NCBI RefSeq assembly: GCF_003058085.1
Contig: NZ_QBUD01000007.1
Location: 1-64,000, forward strand
Reading direction: 5' to 3'
Source: Yoonia sediminilitoris
Lineage (GTDB): Bacteria > Pseudomonadota > Alphaproteobacteria > Rhodobacterales > Rhodobacteraceae
Length of the DNA stretch: 64,000 nucleotides
Each line of letters opens with the position of its first letter. The stretch's first letter is position 1. The position numbers and the translations under genes were made by a program. Shown here in pieces: positions 8,912 to 18,155 of the stretch. Below the pieces are notes generated by a model. That model ran no database searches, was not told the origin of the DNA, and worked only from the letters and a program-made list of their open reading frames with translations.

Positions 8912-10044
8912 AGCACCTCGTCCAGAACCGGCACCAGCCGCGCCAATGTGGCATCGACATCATAAAGTTTGTCCAGACCAAACAATCCCAGACGGAAGGT
9001 GCGGAAATCCGCAGGCTCATCACACTGCAGTGGGACACCTGCTGCAATCTGCATCCCCCTTGCTGCAAACTTTGATCCGTTTTGCACGTTCGGATCATCG
9101 GTGTAGCTGACCACAACACCCGGTGCACCAAAGCCATCAGCGGCCACTGACCGAATGCCCTTTTCTTTCAGCAGTTTGCGCACCGCATTACCCAACGCCC
9201 ATTGCGCATCCTTGAGCTTGTCAAAACCGTAAGCGCGGGTTTCAAGCATTGTGTCCCGGAACGCGCGCAGCCCATCGGTTGGCATCGTTGCGTGATAGGC
9301 ATGCCCACCATTTTCATAGGCCTGCATGATGCTGTGCCATTTCTTGAGATCAACTGTGAATGAATCCGAACTTGTGTCGGCCATCCGGTCAACGGCGCGT
9401 TGAGACATCATGACAAGACCAGCTGACGGGGTCGAAGACCAGCCCTTTTGTGGGGCGGATATCAACACATCGACGCCGGTTGCCTTCATATCAACCCATG
9501 CGCAGCCCGAGGCGATGCAATCCAATACCATCAGCGCACCGACCTCATGGGCCGCCGCCGCGAGGGCCACCAAATAATCGTCCGGCAGGATGATACCTGC
9601 GGACGTTTCCACATGCGGCGCAAACACCACGTCTGGCTTCGCCTCTTTGATCGCGGCAACAACATCGTCGATAGGGGCTGGTGCAAACGGCGCGCGCGTG
9701 TCGTTGCCCGCCTGCCGCGCCTTTATCACTGTCGTTTTCGCGGTGAAGTTGCCCGCATCGAAAATCTGGGTCCAGCGAAAGGAAAACCAGCCATTACGCA
9801 CGATGAATGCATGTGCGTCCTTGCCAAACTGGCGGGCAACCGCCTCCATCCCGTAAGTGCCACCACCGGGTACAAGGGCAACATGATCAGCGTTATAGAC
9901 CTCTTTCAGCATGCCTGAAATGTCGGTCATCACCGCCTGAAATGACTTTGACATATGGTTCAGCGAACGGTCGGTAAAGACGACGGAAAACTCCATCAAT
10001 CCATCGGGGTCAACATCGTGTTTGATGTCCGTGATAGCCGTCAT
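8908..10044 (-). CDS. Class V PLP-dependent aminotransferase
   Basis: A 378-residue fold-type I enzyme of the serine-glyoxylate/alanine-glyoxylate aminotransferase group. The phosphate-binding loop is near VPGGGTYGMEA, the PLP-contacting Asp is in MVLDCIASG, and the Schiff-base lysine is in ISAPQKGWSS. Candidate reactions are transamination between alanine, serine or aspartate and glyoxylate, but the substrate is uncertain. The ATG follows AAGGA. It is convergent with the UbiH-like gene, overlapping by 4 bp, and is not clearly in an operon with the cyclase gene upstream. Confidence 0.85.
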   Translation of the reverse strand: MTAITDIKHDVDPDGLMEFSVVFTDRSLNHMSKSFQAVMTDISGMLKEVYNADHVALVPGGGTYGMEAVARQFGKDAHAFIVRNGWFSFRWTQIFDAGNFTAKTTVIKARQAGNDTRAPFAPAPIDDVVAAIKEAKPDVVFAPHVETSAGIILPDDYLVALAAAAHEVGALMVLDCIASGCAWVDMKATGVDVLISAPQKGWSSTPSAGLVMMSQRAVDRMADTSSDSFTVDLKKWHSIMQAYENGGHAYHATMPTDGLRAFRDTMLETRAYGFDKLKDAQWALGNAVRKLLKEKGIRSVAADGFGAPGVVVSYTDDPNVQNGSKFAARGMQIAAGVPLQCDEPADFRTFRLGLFGLDKLYDVDATLARLVPVLDEVL

Positions 10045-10117
10045 TTTGGGTCCTTTCGATCAGACCCGCACAATATGACGGCAGCCCGCATCAAGGCAAA
10101 GGAAAATTTGCCCGCTG

Positions 10118-10906
10118 TCAGGCGGCCCGGACTCTTCCGGCCGACATGACCACCATGTTCCGCCCACTCTCTTTGGCATGATAAAGTGCGGCATCCGCCC
10201 GCTGGATCGACTGCTCTATGTCTTCTGTCACCTTTTTTTGCGCCGCGCCGATAGAGACTGTCACACTCAGCATTTCACCGCGATATTCGATTGCCTGTTC
10301 TGCGATCTTCTTGCGCATACGCTCGGCAACTTCGAGCCCTTCAGCTTCGCTGCGACCAGACAGGAAGATCAGAAACCCCTCTCCTCCGAAACGGCACAAC
10401 ATGTCCTTGTCCCGGGTCGATTCGCGCAAGACCTGTGCAGCCCTGCGGATCACCTCGTCCCCGAAGAAATGGCCATGCTGGTCATTGACCCGTTTGAAGT
10501 GATCAATATCCACCATCAGCGATATCCCCGATGCCACAGGCTCAGCTTCCATCGTCTTGAAGAAATAGTCGCGCGTCCCGACGTCTGTCAGCCGATCGCG
10601 ATTGACGAGCCGTTGCAGTTCTATCGAGAGCTCAATATTTTTCCTGACCTGTGCCCAAATGAAAACGCAAAAAGGAAATGCAGTGATTGTCGCGATAATA
10701 GGGGTTAACTGCATCGCCACGCCCACTGCGTGGTCAGGGTAAACAAAGTAGGCGATTGTCTGTGCCACGGCGGTGGCGGCAATAGTCGTCAGTGTTGCCG
10801 CAATAAAGACCCCTGACCAACTGCCCAGCCACCTTGTCATCTGCAAATCCCAAAACCTACGGGACGTTGTTATTGCAAAAAACCTTCGAAAGAATGAATC
10901 CAGCAT
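10118..10906 (-). CDS. GGDEF-domain protein with variant GGEGF active site
   Basis: A 262-residue protein with two N-terminal membrane segments (about residues 30-90 from this start) and a C-terminal GGDEF domain. The signature loop reads GGEGF: the first acidic residue is kept, but the second acidic position is glycine. An inhibitory-site motif RDKD lies exactly five residues before it. The domain is otherwise complete (LTDVGTRDYF, DIDHFKRVND, DEVIRRAAQVL, ADAALYHAKESGRN). The protein could be a weak diguanylate cyclase or a c-di-GMP receptor. I chose the ATG at 10906: the preceding lrp gene ends TGA-C-ATG, so the two are probably translationally coupled. Confidence 0.85.
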   Translation of the reverse strand: MLDSFFRRFFAITTSRRFWDLQMTRWLGSWSGVFIAATLTTIAATAVAQTIAYFVYPDHAVGVAMQLTPIIATITAFPFCVFIWAQVRKNIELSIELQRLVNRDRLTDVGTRDYFFKTMEAEPVASGISLMVDIDHFKRVNDQHGHFFGDEVIRRAAQVLRESTRDKDMLCRFGGEGFLIFLSGRSEAEGLEVAERMRKKIAEQAIEYRGEMLSVTVSIGAAQKKVTEDIEQSIQRADAALYHAKESGRNMVVMSAGRVRAA

Positions 10907-10907
10907 G

Positions 10908-11360
10908 TCAAATTGGCCCCGGTCTACGCTCTTCCGACAATAGCACGTTCGCCTCGACATCCCCAACTCCGGGCAGTGTCATGATGCGACGGCGCAGGAC
11001 ACGTTCAAAATCAGCCAGATCGCGGGCAATAACCCTGAGCCGATAGTCATATAGCCCCAGCACATGCTCGACCCGCTGCACTTCGGGAATTGCGCCGACG
11101 GCACGCTCGAAATCTTCCAGACTGACACGGCCCTTTGTGGCCAGTTTTACACCCAGAAACACGGTAACACCCAAGCCCAGTTTTTGCGGATCCAGCAGCA
11201 GCCTGCGACCGGCAATCACGCCTTCATCCTGCAACCGACGAATCCGGCGCCATGTCGCGGGCTGGCTCAACCCGAGCTTTTTGCCCAACTGGGCCGTTGA
11301 CTGATCGGCATTCGCCAAAAGCGCCCCCAAAATCGCCCTGTCCAGATCATCCAGCTTCAT
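10908..11360 (-). CDS. Lrp/AsnC family regulator (second of a pair)
   Basis: A 150-residue Lrp/AsnC protein: an N-terminal helix-turn-helix (LDRAILGALLANADQ, LSQPATWRRIRRLQ) and a C-terminal RAM ligand-binding domain with the GLYDYRLRVIARDL segment. It overlaps the upstream lrp gene by 4 bp and is followed one base later by the GGDEF gene, so the three form one operon. It is divergent from ilvC. Amino-acid sensing and control of branched-chain synthesis are likely but inferred. Confidence 0.92.
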   Translation of the reverse strand: MKLDDLDRAILGALLANADQSTAQLGKKLGLSQPATWRRIRRLQDEGVIAGRRLLLDPQKLGLGVTVFLGVKLATKGRVSLEDFERAVGAIPEVQRVEHVLGLYDYRLRVIARDLADFERVLRRRIMTLPGVGDVEANVLLSEERRPGPI

Positions 11361-11812
11361 AGCGGCAACCCGTCGTCTGCCTTGACAGTTGCCACGGTCA
11401 TAAGCGCTTCGATATCGGCAATGTGCGGCAGCGTCAGCACATCGTCGCGGTAAATGCGCTGATAGTCTGTCAGGTCGCGTGCAACCAAAGACAGTCGCAC
11501 GTCCACGCGGCCCAGAAATGTCTGGATTTCAATCACCTCGGGCACTTGTCGTGCCGCCGCAAGAAATTCATCGAAGGCGCGTGCGACGGTCTTGTCAAGC
11601 GTGATGCGCAAGCTGACCGCAACCGCATAGCCAAGTCTGGACCAGTCGATCACAACCTGACTGCCCAAAAGGACGCGGTCCTCGCGCAACCGGTCAAGGC
11701 GTCGCGCGACCCGCGCGGGCGTCAGGCCGGCGGCCTGCGCCAATTCGGGCACGCCCTGCGCAGGATCGGTTTGTAGCAAGCGCAAAAGGCGGCGATCCAG
11801 ATCATCAAGCAT
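11357..11812 (-). CDS. Lrp/AsnC family regulator (first of a pair)
   Basis: A 151-residue Lrp/AsnC protein. It has a helix-turn-helix (LDRRLLRLLQTDP, LTPARVARRLDRLRED) and a RAM domain including FLGRVDVRLSLVARDLTDYQRIY. It is similar to but clearly distinct from its neighbour, with which it shares a 4-bp overlap, so the two may form heteromers. The 133 bp before its start are shared with ilvC and AT-rich, a natural place for Lrp-type binding. Its control of ilvC is inferred from position. Confidence 0.92.
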   Translation of the reverse strand: MLDDLDRRLLRLLQTDPAQGVPELAQAAGLTPARVARRLDRLREDRVLLGSQVVIDWSRLGYAVAVSLRITLDKTVARAFDEFLAAARQVPEVIEIQTFLGRVDVRLSLVARDLTDYQRIYRDDVLTLPHIADIEALMTVATVKADDGLPL

Positions 11813-12968
<1,156 letters not shown>

Positions 12969-12980
12969 TCAAGACCGTAA

Positions 12981-12998
12981 GATGGGTCTTGACCCATC
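12981..12998. repeat. Palindromic element, copy 1
   Basis: GATGGGT, a 4-base loop and ACCCATC form an 18-bp palindrome 12 bp after the ilvC stop. With its flanks (TAAG before, CCCT after) it recurs at 59272-59289 with one base changed. Confidence 0.7.
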
Positions 12999-13005
12999 CC
13001 TCTTG

Positions 13006-13036
13006 AAAGGGCGCGCGCGAAAGCGGGCGCCCTTTT
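13006..13036 (+). terminator. Intrinsic terminator after ilvC
   Basis: A 9-bp GC-rich stem (AAAGGGCGC at 13006-13014, GCGCCCTTT at 13027-13035) ends in TTTT. It should end ilvC transcription 30 bp before the next gene. Confidence 0.82.
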
Positions 13037-13064
13037 CGATCCTTCTCCCGATCAAAGCAATTCA

Positions 13065-13967
13065 ATGGCCACGCATCCAACCCTGTCCAACTGGCTCTCC
13101 ATTGTCGCGCTTGGCGTGATCTGGGGCGGCACATTCATGGTCGTCTCAATTGCGTTGCGCGGCTACGGTCCGCTGACGGTCGCCTGCGCCCGAACGACGT
13201 TGGGCGCAACAGCGCTGCTGTTGCTCATGCGTGTCATGGGTCGGCCTTGGCCAAAGATGTCACCCCGCCTGATCCGCTATCTGTTGGTCATCGGCCTGAC
13301 CAATACCGCCCTGCCCTTTGCGCTGCTCAGTTGGGGGCAACAGTTTGTACCTTCCGCCTTTGCAGGCATTTCGATGGCGGCATTGCCCTTGTTCGTGCTG
13401 CCATTGGCACATTTCTTCACGGATGAAAAAATGCATCTGCGCAGCATGGTTGGGGTCCTGACCGGCTTTTGCGGTGCACTTGTCCTCATTGGACCCGGCG
13501 TGATGCGCATTGGCACCGGGATGGAGCCTTTGGGCCAACTCGCCTGCGTCGCCGCATCTGTGTGCTATGCGATATCCAGCATTCTGACGCGCAGATGCCC
13601 GCCAATTGACTCAATCACCATGGCGGCATTCTTGCTTGTGATTGGGTCCATCGCGCTGATCCCCGCCATGCTGTGGATCGAGGGTGTGCCACAATTGTCT
13701 GATCCGCTCAGCATGGGCGCGATCCTGTTCCTGGGGTTTGTGCCCACGGCCCTTGCTGCGTTGCTGCGCGTCTTTACGATCCGATCAGCCGGGGCTGTCT
13801 TCATGACGCTGGTGAACTATCAGGTCCCGCTTTGGGCCATGTTCTTTGGCAGCCTCATCCTGTTAGAGCAGTTGCCCCTGCGCTTTTTCGTGGCCTTGAT
13901 GCTCATATTGACGGGTCTCGCGATCAGCCAGTGGGGCAGCCTCAAACGCCTGTTTGGCGCAGGCTAG
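13065..13967 (+). CDS. EamA/DMT-family transporter
   Basis: A 300-residue inner-membrane protein of about ten hydrophobic segments in two EamA repeats. Repeat features are visible ([29 protein letters not shown] in the first half, [22 protein letters not shown] in the second). DMT proteins usually export metabolites or amino acids, but the substrate cannot be predicted. It lies downstream of the ilvC terminator. Its stop overlaps the convergent glmM by 4 bp. Confidence 0.88.
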   Translation: MATHPTLSNWLSIVALGVIWGGTFMVVSIALRGYGPLTVACARTTLGATALLLLMRVMGRPWPKMSPRLIRYLLVIGLTNTALPFALLSWGQQFVPSAFAGISMAALPLFVLPLAHFFTDEKMHLRSMVGVLTGFCGALVLIGPGVMRIGTGMEPLGQLACVAASVCYAISSILTRRCPPIDSITMAAFLLVIGSIALIPAMLWIEGVPQLSDPLSMGAILFLGFVPTALAALLRVFTIRSAGAVFMTLVNYQVPLWAMFFGSLILLEQLPLRFFVALMLILTGLAISQWGSLKRLFGAG

Positions 13968-15304
13968 ACCGCCGCCTCGACTTCGGCAATGATCCCATCG
14001 ACAACATGTTGCAACAGGCTGTCATCCTCGCACTCTGCCATCACACGAATCAAAGGTTCTGTCCCCGATTTGCGGATCAGCAAGCGGCCCTGACCGACCA
14101 GTTTTGTCTCAGCGTCAGCTATCACTTTCCTGACATTCTCAGCCTCCAAAGGGGCCTGACCAGCAGCATAGCGTACATTTTTCAACATTTGCGGTACAGT
14201 TTCGAAACTTTTTGATAGCGCACTGGCCGGTTGTCCTGTTTCAACCATGGCCGCCAGAAACTGCAGGCCAGCCAACAGCCCATCGCCGGTTGTTGCATAG
14301 TCCGTCATGACAATATGACCGGACTGTTCGCCGCCCAGATTCCACCCGTTGGCGCGCATCGCCTCAACCACATAGCGATCGCCCACCGCGGTCCGCTCAA
14401 GCCGCAGGCCGCGCCCGTCCAGATATCGCTCCAGCCCAAGGTTCGACATAACCGTGGCGACCAGCGTACCGCCGTTCAAACGGTCCTGATCTGCCCAACG
14501 GGCCGCCATCAGGGCCATGATCTGATCGCCGTCAGCAACTTGTCCCCTTTCATCGAGGATCATCACACGGTCAGCATCGCCATCCAGACAAATGCCCACA
14601 TCCGCGCCCTGCTCCCGAATTGTCTGCGCGGCCAGTTCGGTGCTGGTCGACCCACAACCGTCATTGATATTGACCCCGTTCGGACTGACACCCACAGGAA
14701 TGACCGTCGCACCCAATTCCCACAAAACCTCGGGTGCGACGCGATATGCTGCGCCGTTTGCACAGTCAATCACAACCCGCAAACCATCCAGACGACCTGC
14801 GGGGAATGTTGCTTTGACCCGCTCTGCATAGCGGAACCGGCCATCATCAATCCGTTTGGCCCGACCGATATTCTGCGCCTGCGCCGGTTCGATATCGCTG
14901 GCGATCAGCGCCTCGATATCCGCTTCGGCCTGATCGGACAGTTTGAAACCGTCAGGGCCAAAGAACTTGATCCCGTTGTCGTGATGCGGATTGTGGCTGG
15001 CGGAAATCATGATCCCCACATCCGCGCGCATCGATGTCGTCAGCAGGCCGACCGCAGGCGTAGGCACAGGCCCCAGCAACAGCACGTTCATCCCCGTGCT
15101 CGTCAGCCCGGCGGTCAGCGCATTTTCAAACATATACCCAGACAGCCGGGTATCCTTGCCGATGACGACACGGTGTACATTTGACCCGTCGCGCCGGAAA
15201 TAACGACCCGCCGCAGCCCCGATTTTCAGCGCCAAATCGGCAGTCATCGGATAGCTGTTGGCCTTGCCACGCACCCCGTCGGTGCCAAATAGCTTGCGCG
15301 TCAT
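13964..15304 (-). CDS. glmM: Phosphoglucosamine mutase
   Basis: GlmM converts glucosamine-6-phosphate to glucosamine-1-phosphate for UDP-GlcNAc, and hence peptidoglycan and lipid A. The 446-residue protein shows the family order: [11 protein letters not shown] at the N terminus, the phosphoserine loop [17 protein letters not shown], the metal loop [10 protein letters not shown], the sugar loop GGEQSGHI, and the phosphate loop [13 protein letters not shown]. It overlaps folP by 4 bp. The folB-folP-glmM chain links folate and cell-wall precursor genes and is a common order in proteobacteria. Confidence 0.97.
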   Translation of the reverse strand: MTRKLFGTDGVRGKANSYPMTADLALKIGAAAGRYFRRDGSNVHRVVIGKDTRLSGYMFENALTAGLTSTGMNVLLLGPVPTPAVGLLTTSMRADVGIMISASHNPHHDNGIKFFGPDGFKLSDQAEADIEALIASDIEPAQAQNIGRAKRIDDGRFRYAERVKATFPAGRLDGLRVVIDCANGAAYRVAPEVLWELGATVIPVGVSPNGVNINDGCGSTSTELAAQTIREQGADVGICLDGDADRVMILDERGQVADGDQIMALMAARWADQDRLNGGTLVATVMSNLGLERYLDGRGLRLERTAVGDRYVVEAMRANGWNLGGEQSGHIVMTDYATTGDGLLAGLQFLAAMVETGQPASALSKSFETVPQMLKNVRYAAGQAPLEAENVRKVIADAETKLVGQGRLLIRKSGTEPLIRVMAECEDDSLLQHVVDGIIAEVEAAV

Positions 15305-16311
15305 GGTTGCTCTACCCCGTGTATTGCCAGTTCCAGATCGAACGCCTGTCTGGTTTCAAAAGTATCGTGAACGCGGGTGATATGCACCCCTTGTCGCAGC
15401 CCGTGCAAGGCCACCGCAACAGACCCCGCAACGCGGTCCGTGGCGCAGCGCCCGCCGCCAATGGACCCGATAAAGCGTTTGCGTGACGCCCCCAGAAGGA
15501 TCGGACAGCCAAGCGCGTGAAACAACGACAGCCCGCGCAAGAGTTGCAGATTATGGGCGATGGTCTTGCCAAAGCCGATACCGGGATCAACGATGATCCG
15601 GTCACGCGCAATGCCAGCGTCCTCTGCCGCGGCGATCCGCTCGGCAAGATAATCATAGACATCCAGCAAGACATTGTCGTAACGCGGATCGTCCTGCATA
15701 GTCGCCGGATCACCTTGCGCGTGCATCAGGCAAATCGGTGCGTCGAATTGCGCCGCGACCTCTGCGATCATCGGATCAAACGACATCGCGGCCACGTCAT
15801 TGATCATCTGTGCGCCTGCATCGCACGCTGCTGTCGCAACGGCCGCCTTACGCGTATCAATCGAGATCAGGACATCGGATTGCTTGGAAATGGCCGCGAT
15901 GATAGGTTGCGTCCGCGCAATTTCGTCGGCAACGGGCACTTCGGCAGCGCCTGGGCGCGTGCTTTCCCCGCCAATATCGATGATATCAGCCCCCTGTTCA
16001 ACCATGGCTAAGGCCCGCGAAACGGCAGCGCCGGCATCGTTGAACTGCCCCCCGTCAGAAAAACTGTCAGGCGTCACGTTCAGGATGCCCATGATGCGAG
16101 GCAGGTTCATCGCCAGACCGCCCAAAGGCGCACGCGGCGCGGTCAGCCGGGCCACGATGGTATCGGGTATCTGGCTGGGGGCGCATTCCGCCACACCGTC
16201 GCGGCTGTGCACCAGCGCCCGTTCAAACCACCAAGGGCCGTCACCCAAAGGCAGGCCACGCGTAGACACAGGGCCACCGCATTTCACAATTGGCTGGTAA
16301 TATTTGGTCAT
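15301..16311 (-). CDS. folP: Dihydropteroate synthase
   Basis: FolP joins p-aminobenzoate to dihydropterin pyrophosphate in folate synthesis and is the sulfonamide target. The TIM barrel begins at about residue 70 with the signature [14 protein letters not shown]. It continues with [11 protein letters not shown], the SIDTRK strand, and DPGIGFGKT near the pterin site. About 65 residues precede the barrel ([13 protein letters not shown] onward). This N-terminal extension is in frame and appears to be normal in Rhodobacteraceae. Four-base overlaps on both sides indicate translation coupled with folB and glmM. Confidence 0.95.
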   Translation of the reverse strand: MTKYYQPIVKCGGPVSTRGLPLGDGPWWFERALVHSRDGVAECAPSQIPDTIVARLTAPRAPLGGLAMNLPRIMGILNVTPDSFSDGGQFNDAGAAVSRALAMVEQGADIIDIGGESTRPGAAEVPVADEIARTQPIIAAISKQSDVLISIDTRKAAVATAACDAGAQMINDVAAMSFDPMIAEVAAQFDAPICLMHAQGDPATMQDDPRYDNVLLDVYDYLAERIAAAEDAGIARDRIIVDPGIGFGKTIAHNLQLLRGLSLFHALGCPILLGASRKRFIGSIGGGRCATDRVAGSVAVALHGLRQGVHITRVHDTFETRQAFDLELAIHGVEQP

Positions 16312-17225
16312 AGCGTTGCGCGCGCCGCATCGTGCTTTCGCGCAGGGATGTCCGTCTCCGGCACGTCATCGCCAATGACCAAAAGTTCTTCTGCGCTGAT
16401 TTCCTCGGCGAACCAAGCGGCCAGCGAAACCGCGTCGCGCCGATTGGCAGAGGGACGATCGACAGCATCCAGCACGATCTTGGACGGGGCCCAGACGCAA
16501 ATCTGGCCGTTCTTCATCGCCCAATCAAGTTCGGTCCGGGTGCTGACCACCTTGCAGCGGTGATCGCGTGCGGCAAGCGCCCATGCGTTCTGTTCAATCG
16601 CCAAAAGGTCGATCCTGCGCTGTGCAAGCGGGTGCCCGACCTGTGGGGCTGCAACGTCACTGGCACCGACACAAAAAATCACCGGCGCAGCAAGCGCCGT
16701 GACCTGATCGATCCAGCCGGTCAGCAGGTCCGATGCGATGGCTTCATTTGAAAGATAAACAACCCTTGGATGCGGCGCTGCCACATGCTCCTGCCCCGCC
16801 AGATCAACACCGTCTCGTGACCGCACAATTTCAACACCCAGCGCGAATGGGCCACGATCCAGCTTTTCGATCCGCACAAAGACCCGCTCTGCCTGCGGTT
16901 CAAGCAAGATACGTTCAGCCACGCGTGCGGCAAGCGTTTCCAGCAGGTTCAGACGCTCTGCCTCAAGCTCGATCCCGATCGCTTCGGTCACTTTGTCATA
17001 AGACAGGATCCGGTCGACATCATCATCAATGGGCCCGGTGAGAGGCAACACCTCGACCACCACATTGAACCTGACACGCTGCAAGGTCCCACGCTCCAGC
17101 TGGAACGCGCCAATCTCTACCTCGACCGTGTAGTCGCGCAACGAAATCCGGTCGCAAGGGGTGCGGCTGCTGGCCTCTGCCCGTTCACTGGGATGGGCAA
17201 AGGCGAGGCGAATATCATCACTCAT
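16308..17225 (-). CDS. folB: Dihydroneopterin aldolase with long C-terminal extension
   Basis: Residues 1-125 match FolB, which cleaves dihydroneopterin to hydroxymethyl-dihydropterin. The domain has ISLRDYTVEVEIGAF, LSYDKVTEAI, LLETLAARVAERIL and a C-terminal KLDRGPFALGVEIVRSR strand. FolB is usually about 120 residues, and this protein is 305. The remaining 180 residues (from HPRVVYLSNEAI) have no obvious motif. They include FCVGASDVAAP and ELLVIGDDVPETD strands that suggest a second alpha/beta domain. I prefer the ATG at 17225 over an in-frame ATG at 17252 because the shorter N terminus fits the family. It overlaps folP by 4 bp. Confidence 0.88.
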   Translation of the reverse strand: MSDDIRLAFAHPSERAEASSRTPCDRISLRDYTVEVEIGAFQLERGTLQRVRFNVVVEVLPLTGPIDDDVDRILSYDKVTEAIGIELEAERLNLLETLAARVAERILLEPQAERVFVRIEKLDRGPFALGVEIVRSRDGVDLAGQEHVAAPHPRVVYLSNEAIASDLLTGWIDQVTALAAPVIFCVGASDVAAPQVGHPLAQRRIDLLAIEQNAWALAARDHRCKVVSTRTELDWAMKNGQICVWAPSKIVLDAVDRPSANRRDAVSLAAWFAEEISAEELLVIGDDVPETDIPARKHDAARATL

Positions 17226-17294
17226 CGGACGGTCCCGCTTGTTAACTGCCATTAACCGATACAGCGGGGTCAGGGCCGGAGCAACCCGCCCCGA

Positions 17295-17963
17295 TTAGTT
17301 CGATGCGGTGCGGACTGGCTTGCGGTAGAAGTAATGTGATCCGATTGCAGCGGTCCGAGGATAGACGCGCGCCCAGTTTGGGTTGACCGCACGTGTATGA
17401 TAGTGCGTCGCACCGCCCGTCAGGTCGCGTGAGGATCCATCAATGAGCATACGCGCAACTTTGCCGACACGTTCCCACGCACGCGGCTCGGCGATCGTTT
17501 CGGCCAGCCCATCGCATGTGTATGTGAACTGGCAGGCGTATTTGCGGCCCGTGCCCTGATTGATCACACTGCAAAGCGTATCGGGAAACAGTTTGCTGTC
17601 GACACGGTTCAGGATGACTTCGCCAACGGCAAAGATACCGCGCACGGACTCGCCACGCGCTTCGAAATACAAAGCCTCGGCCAGACATTCCCATTGCGCA
17701 CCGCCCGTTGCCTGCGGCTGCGCAGACAGGAATTCACGGTCATAAACCACGCCGCTGCGCGTCGCCAAGCCACGCTCTTCGGCGGGTGGCAGGCTGGTCA
17801 AAGCAGCCATTCTTGCGTCAGGTACGATGGCCACAGCTTGGCGTTCCTGTCCCAAAAGCGCACCCAAACGGCTGGCCAGAATGTTATCGGCAGTTGCGGC
17901 AGAGCCAAAACAAACAACCACAGCCGCAGCGCATGCGGCGCGTAAAATATTCAACATCATCAT
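17295..17963 (-). CDS. Exported cell-wall hydrolase, SleB family
   Basis: A 222-residue protein with a clear signal peptide (MMMLNILRAACAAAVVVCFGSAATA). A C-terminal SleB/hydrolase_2 domain follows. It contains the catalytic-glutamate segment EALYFEARGE, AVGEVILNRV, FPDTLCSVI, and THYHTRAVNPNW. These enzymes cut peptidoglycan glycan strands in the periplasm. Outside spore formers they act in wall turnover. The start at 17963 places the signal peptide at the N terminus; longer in-frame versions lack one. It stands alone 70 bp downstream of folB on the same strand. Confidence 0.88.
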   Translation of the reverse strand: MMMLNILRAACAAAVVVCFGSAATADNILASRLGALLGQERQAVAIVPDARMAALTSLPPAEERGLATRSGVVYDREFLSAQPQATGGAQWECLAEALYFEARGESVRGIFAVGEVILNRVDSKLFPDTLCSVINQGTGRKYACQFTYTCDGLAETIAEPRAWERVGKVARMLIDGSSRDLTGGATHYHTRAVNPNWARVYPRTAAIGSHYFYRKPVRTASN

Positions 17964-18155
17964 CTCTATTCCCACCCAGGAAACAGCGCGGAAATGCCCC
18001 GCACGAACGCCGCTCCAATAGGGCAAAGCAACGCAAAGGTCTACCCCAAGCGCCGCACTGTCCCCGTGCGGGCAACGGAGTCAGGCAAAAACGGCATCAT
18101 TGTCGCGCATTTTGCTTATCACTGCCGCAAAAATGACACAAATGATGCTATCGCG

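Noticed and set aside
17231..17244. Possible CtrA box upstream of folB
   Set aside because: TTAA and TTAA are separated by six bases rather than seven.
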